Made by a program: the position numbers and the translations under genes. The notes below the pieces were generated by a model. That model did no database searches and was not told where the DNA came from. It saw only the letters and a program-made list of their open reading frames with translations. Source: Seriola aureovittata (taxonomy: Eukaryota; Chordata; Actinopteri; Carangiformes; Carangidae). Taken from it: a DNA stretch of 64,000 bases. The number at the start of each line of letters is the position of its first letter. Within the stretch, counting starts at the first letter, position 1. The stretch lies in the NCBI RefSeq assembly GCF_021018895.1, contig NC_079375.1, forward strand, positions 10,758,732 to 10,822,731, read 5' to 3'. This document shows, piece by piece, positions 61,130 to 64,000 of the stretch.

Positions 61130-64000
61130 GCCTAAAGAGGAAAAAAAAAAGACAGCATATTAAGCATTGAAACCTCAAAAAACGAATACTAAGGCCTAAA
61201 AAAAAGACAGTCTAGTATAGCAAAAAAAGGGAAAAAATACTTTTTTTTTTTTTTTTTTTCACTTTTTAGTCCTCAGTATACTATGACATTTTTTGATATA
61301 TTTGTGCCTAATTATACAAAGTAATTTTAACACTTTTCTTGCCATACTAGACCATGTTGTTTTTTTCACTTCTTAGGCCTCATTATACAATGACGTCTTT
61401 ATACCTTACTATACCTGTTTCTTGATGTTTTAATGCTTAATATGCTATGTCTTCTTTTCACTTTTTTACCATATTATACAATTGTTCTTTTTACTTTTTA
61501 GACCTTACCATACTGTGACGTCCTGTGGTACCTCACTATACTATGAAGTTTTCTGATGTTTTTATGCATACTTGATGTATGGCATAGTATAGTATAGTGA
61601 AAAAAAAAAAAAAAAAAGTCATATTAAGCATAAAAACATAGTATAGCAAGTTATAAAGACGTCATAATATACGAAGGCCTAAAAAAATGACAGTCTAGTA
61701 AATGATGTAGTAGTGATGTTTAGTAAAAAATTTTTTTTTAAAAACGGCATAGTATAGTAAGGCATAAAAACATCAAAAAACTTTATAGTATAGTTAGGTA
61801 CCAAGACGTCACAGTATAGTAAGGCAAAAAATGTGATAAAATGACTGAATATAATTAGGCAAAAAAAACATAGTATAGCAAGGTATAAAGACGCCATGGT
61901 ATAATAAGGCCTAAAAAATGAAAAAAAAGACAAATTCTAGTTGTGAAAAGATGACCTTGCATATTACATATAAAGTATAAAGATGTCATTGTATAATCAG
62001 TCTAGTATGGCAAAGAAAGTGAAAAAATGCTGTCATTTTATCACTTTTTTTTTTGCCATATTATACTATATTTTTTTTTTTTTTCACTTTTTAGGCCACT
62101 TTTTTTCAATGCTATCCAATGTAATTTTTTCACTTTTAAACCTTATAATAGTATGCCGTTTTTTCACTTTTTTAGCCATACTACACTTTGTAATTTTTTG
62201 GGCCTTAGTATACTATGACGTTTTTATGTCTAATTATACTCAGTCATTTTATCACTTTTTTTGCTTTTTATGCCTTACTATACTAAGAAGTTTTTTGGTG
62301 TTTTTAGGCCTCATTATACTATGTTTTTTTTTAACTTTTTTTGCTATTTTACACTATGATGTCTTTATACCGTACTATACTATGACATTTTTTGATGTTT
62401 TTATGACTTATTATCTATGTCGTTTTTTCACTTTTTAGGCCTCATTATACAGTGACGTCTTTATACCTTGCTATGCTATGTCGTTTTTTGGTGTTTTTAT
62501 GCCTAATTATACTAAGTCATTTTATCACTTTTTTTGCCATACTATACAATGCTGTTTTTTCACTTTTTAGTCCTCAGTATACCATGATATCTTTATACCT
62601 TACTATGCTATGTCGTTTTTTCAAATTTCTTTGTCACTTATTACATTTTTTAGGCCTCAGTATACTATGATGTTTATATAACTTGCTATACTATGAAGTT
62701 TTTTTGATGTTTTTATGCCTGATTATACAATTATATATAAGTCATTTTATCACTTTTTTTGCCGTACTATACTATGTCGTTTTTTTTTTACTTTTTAGGC
62801 CTTACTATACTGCCTTGGTACCTCACTATACTAGGATGTTTTTATGCCTCATTATACTATGTCTTCTTTCACTTTTTTTGCCATATTATACTATGTTTTT
62901 TAAAACATCAAAAAACATCACAGTATAGCAAGGTAGAAAGAAGTCATAGTATACTGAGGCCTAAAAAGTGAAAAAAAACGACAGTACAGTATGGCAAAAA
63001 AGTGAAAAAACGACATAGCATATTGAGCCTTAAAACATCAAAAAACATCATAGTATAGTAAGGTACAAAGATGTCATAGTATACTGAGGCCTGAAAAGTG
63101 AAAAAAAAGACATAGTATAATAAGGCAATAAAAAGTGAAAAAACGACATAGCATATTGAGCCTTAAAACATCAAAAAACATCACAGTATAGTAAGGTACA
63201 AAGATGTGATAGTATACTGAGGCCTAAAAAGTGAAAAAAAAAAAGACATAGTATAGTATGGCAAAAAAGTGAAAAAACGACATAGCATATTGAGCCTTAA
63301 AACATCACAGTATAGTAAGGTAGAAAGACGTCATAGCATACTGAGGCCTAAAAAGTGAAAAAAAATGACATAGTATAGTATGGCAAAAAAGTATAAAAAA
63401 CGACATAGTATAGTATGGCAAAAAAATGAAAAAACGACATAGCATATTGAGCCTTAAAACATCACAGTATAGTAAGGTAGAAAGACGTCATAGTATACTG
63501 AGGCCTAAATAGTGAAAAAAAAAACGACATAGTATAGTATGGCAAAAAAGTAAAAAAACGACATAGCATATTGAGCCTTAAAACATCAAAAAACATCATA
63601 GTATAGTAAGGTAGAAAGATGTCATAGTATACTGAGGCCTAAAAAGTGAAAAAAAACGACATAGTATAGTATGGCAATAAAAAGTGAAAAAACGACATAG
63701 CATATTGAGCCTTAAAACATCAAAAAACATCACAGTATAGTAAGGTACAAAGATGTGATAGTATACTGAGGCCTAAAAAGTGAAAAAAAAAAGACATAGT
63801 AGAGTATGGCAAAAAAGTGAAAAAACGACATAGCATATTGAGCCTTAAAACATCACAGTATAGTAAGGTAGAAAGACGTCATAGCATACTGAGGCCTAAA
63901 AAGTGAAAAAAAACGACATAGTATAGTATGGCAATAAAAAGTGAAAAAACGACATAGCATATTGAGCCTTAAAACATCAAAAAACATCACAGTATAGTAA
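61130..64000. repeat. A/T-rich tandem repeat, orientation-switching
   Basis: Built of words CATAGTATAGTA(A/T)GG, AAAAAGTGAAAAAA, GAGGCCTAAAAAGTG, CATCAAAAAACATC and AGACGTCATAGTATA. Blocks by strand: A-rich at about 61,130-61,250; T-rich (reverse complement) 61,252-61,590; A-rich 61,590-62,035; T-rich 62,036-62,890; A-rich 62,895 to the end. In the last block GACATAGCATATTGAG recurs at about 63,012, 63,145, 63,279, 63,436, 63,560, 63,694, 63,827 and 63,951, i.e. a 124-157 bp (mostly 133) unit. Continues past the window. The serial short ORFs here are artefacts. Confidence 0.9.

Noticed and set aside
61679..62971. Series of hydrophobic Phe/Leu/Tyr-rich ORFs resembling membrane proteins
   Set aside because: They are translations of the T-rich strand of the tandem repeat, with repeated FFTFFAILYY-like phrases tracking the DNA unit.
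62895..64000. CRISPR-like regular spacing of a repeated word
   Set aside because: The whole unit is repeated, with no unique spacers, in a vertebrate genome; this is satellite DNA.

Overview
This window looks like a piece of a ray-finned fish (teleost, probably percomorph) chromosome. It has small conserved exons with GT/AG introns, many CA/GT, AT and other microsatellites, fish-type interspersed repeats, and protein sequences close to vertebrate class B GPCRs and eEF1B-delta. Almost all of the ORFs of 60-130 codons here are chance ORFs in introns or repeats. The real coding content was assembled from exons by hand.

Layout, left to right. (1) Positions 1 to about 9.8 kb hold the 3' part of the PACAP type I receptor gene (adcyap1r1, PAC1), + strand. 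It has the alternative 'hop' cassette (984-1067), the TM6 exon, the 42-nt TM7 exon and the C-terminal exon (stop at 5426), then a long A/T-rich 3' region. (2) From 12,974 to 43,890 on the - strand lies a complete growth-hormone-releasing-hormone receptor gene (ghrhr family). All 13 coding exons were found; the reading phases join to give 444 residues from signal peptide to cytoplasmic tail. It is convergent (tail to tail) with adcyap1r1. (3) From 44 to 51 kb is a non-coding stretch with one intact tRNA-Leu(TAA) gene. (4) From about 51 to 60.4 kb on the + strand is eef1d (translation elongation factor 1-delta). It has a long-isoform exon with its own start, a short-isoform start exon, two in-frame cassette exons and the conserved C-terminal guanine-exchange exons. 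(5) At 60,515-61,035 on the - strand is the last exon of a PRY-SPRY (B30.2) gene, TRIM or NLR type, whose stop is only 185 nt from the eef1d stop. (6) From about 61.1 kb to the end is an A/T-rich tandem repeat. It changes strand orientation several times and settles into a ~133-bp unit with a ~549-bp higher-order period.

Mobile DNA is abundant. It includes a Penelope-like GIY-YIG remnant inside a CCTAA-rich repeat (about 1.2-2.3 kb), two fold-back elements (8.9 and 11.0 kb), a hAT-type MITE with a perfect 8-bp target duplication nested in the second of them, a decayed ZMYM1-like hAT transposase in a ghrhr intron (14-15.8 kb), and several copies of one dispersed family in the 10.9-kb ghrhr intron 2.

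The two receptor genes belong to the same secretin-receptor subfamily and are neighbours in other vertebrates too. No new multi-gene system is evident. The most interesting signals are splicing-related: a TAGCAG tandem acceptor that exactly reproduces the hop1/hop2 choice, GT repeats framing that intron, and T29/A28 homopolymers flanking the eef1d start exon. A homeodomain-site cluster in ghrhr intron 1 also stands out.
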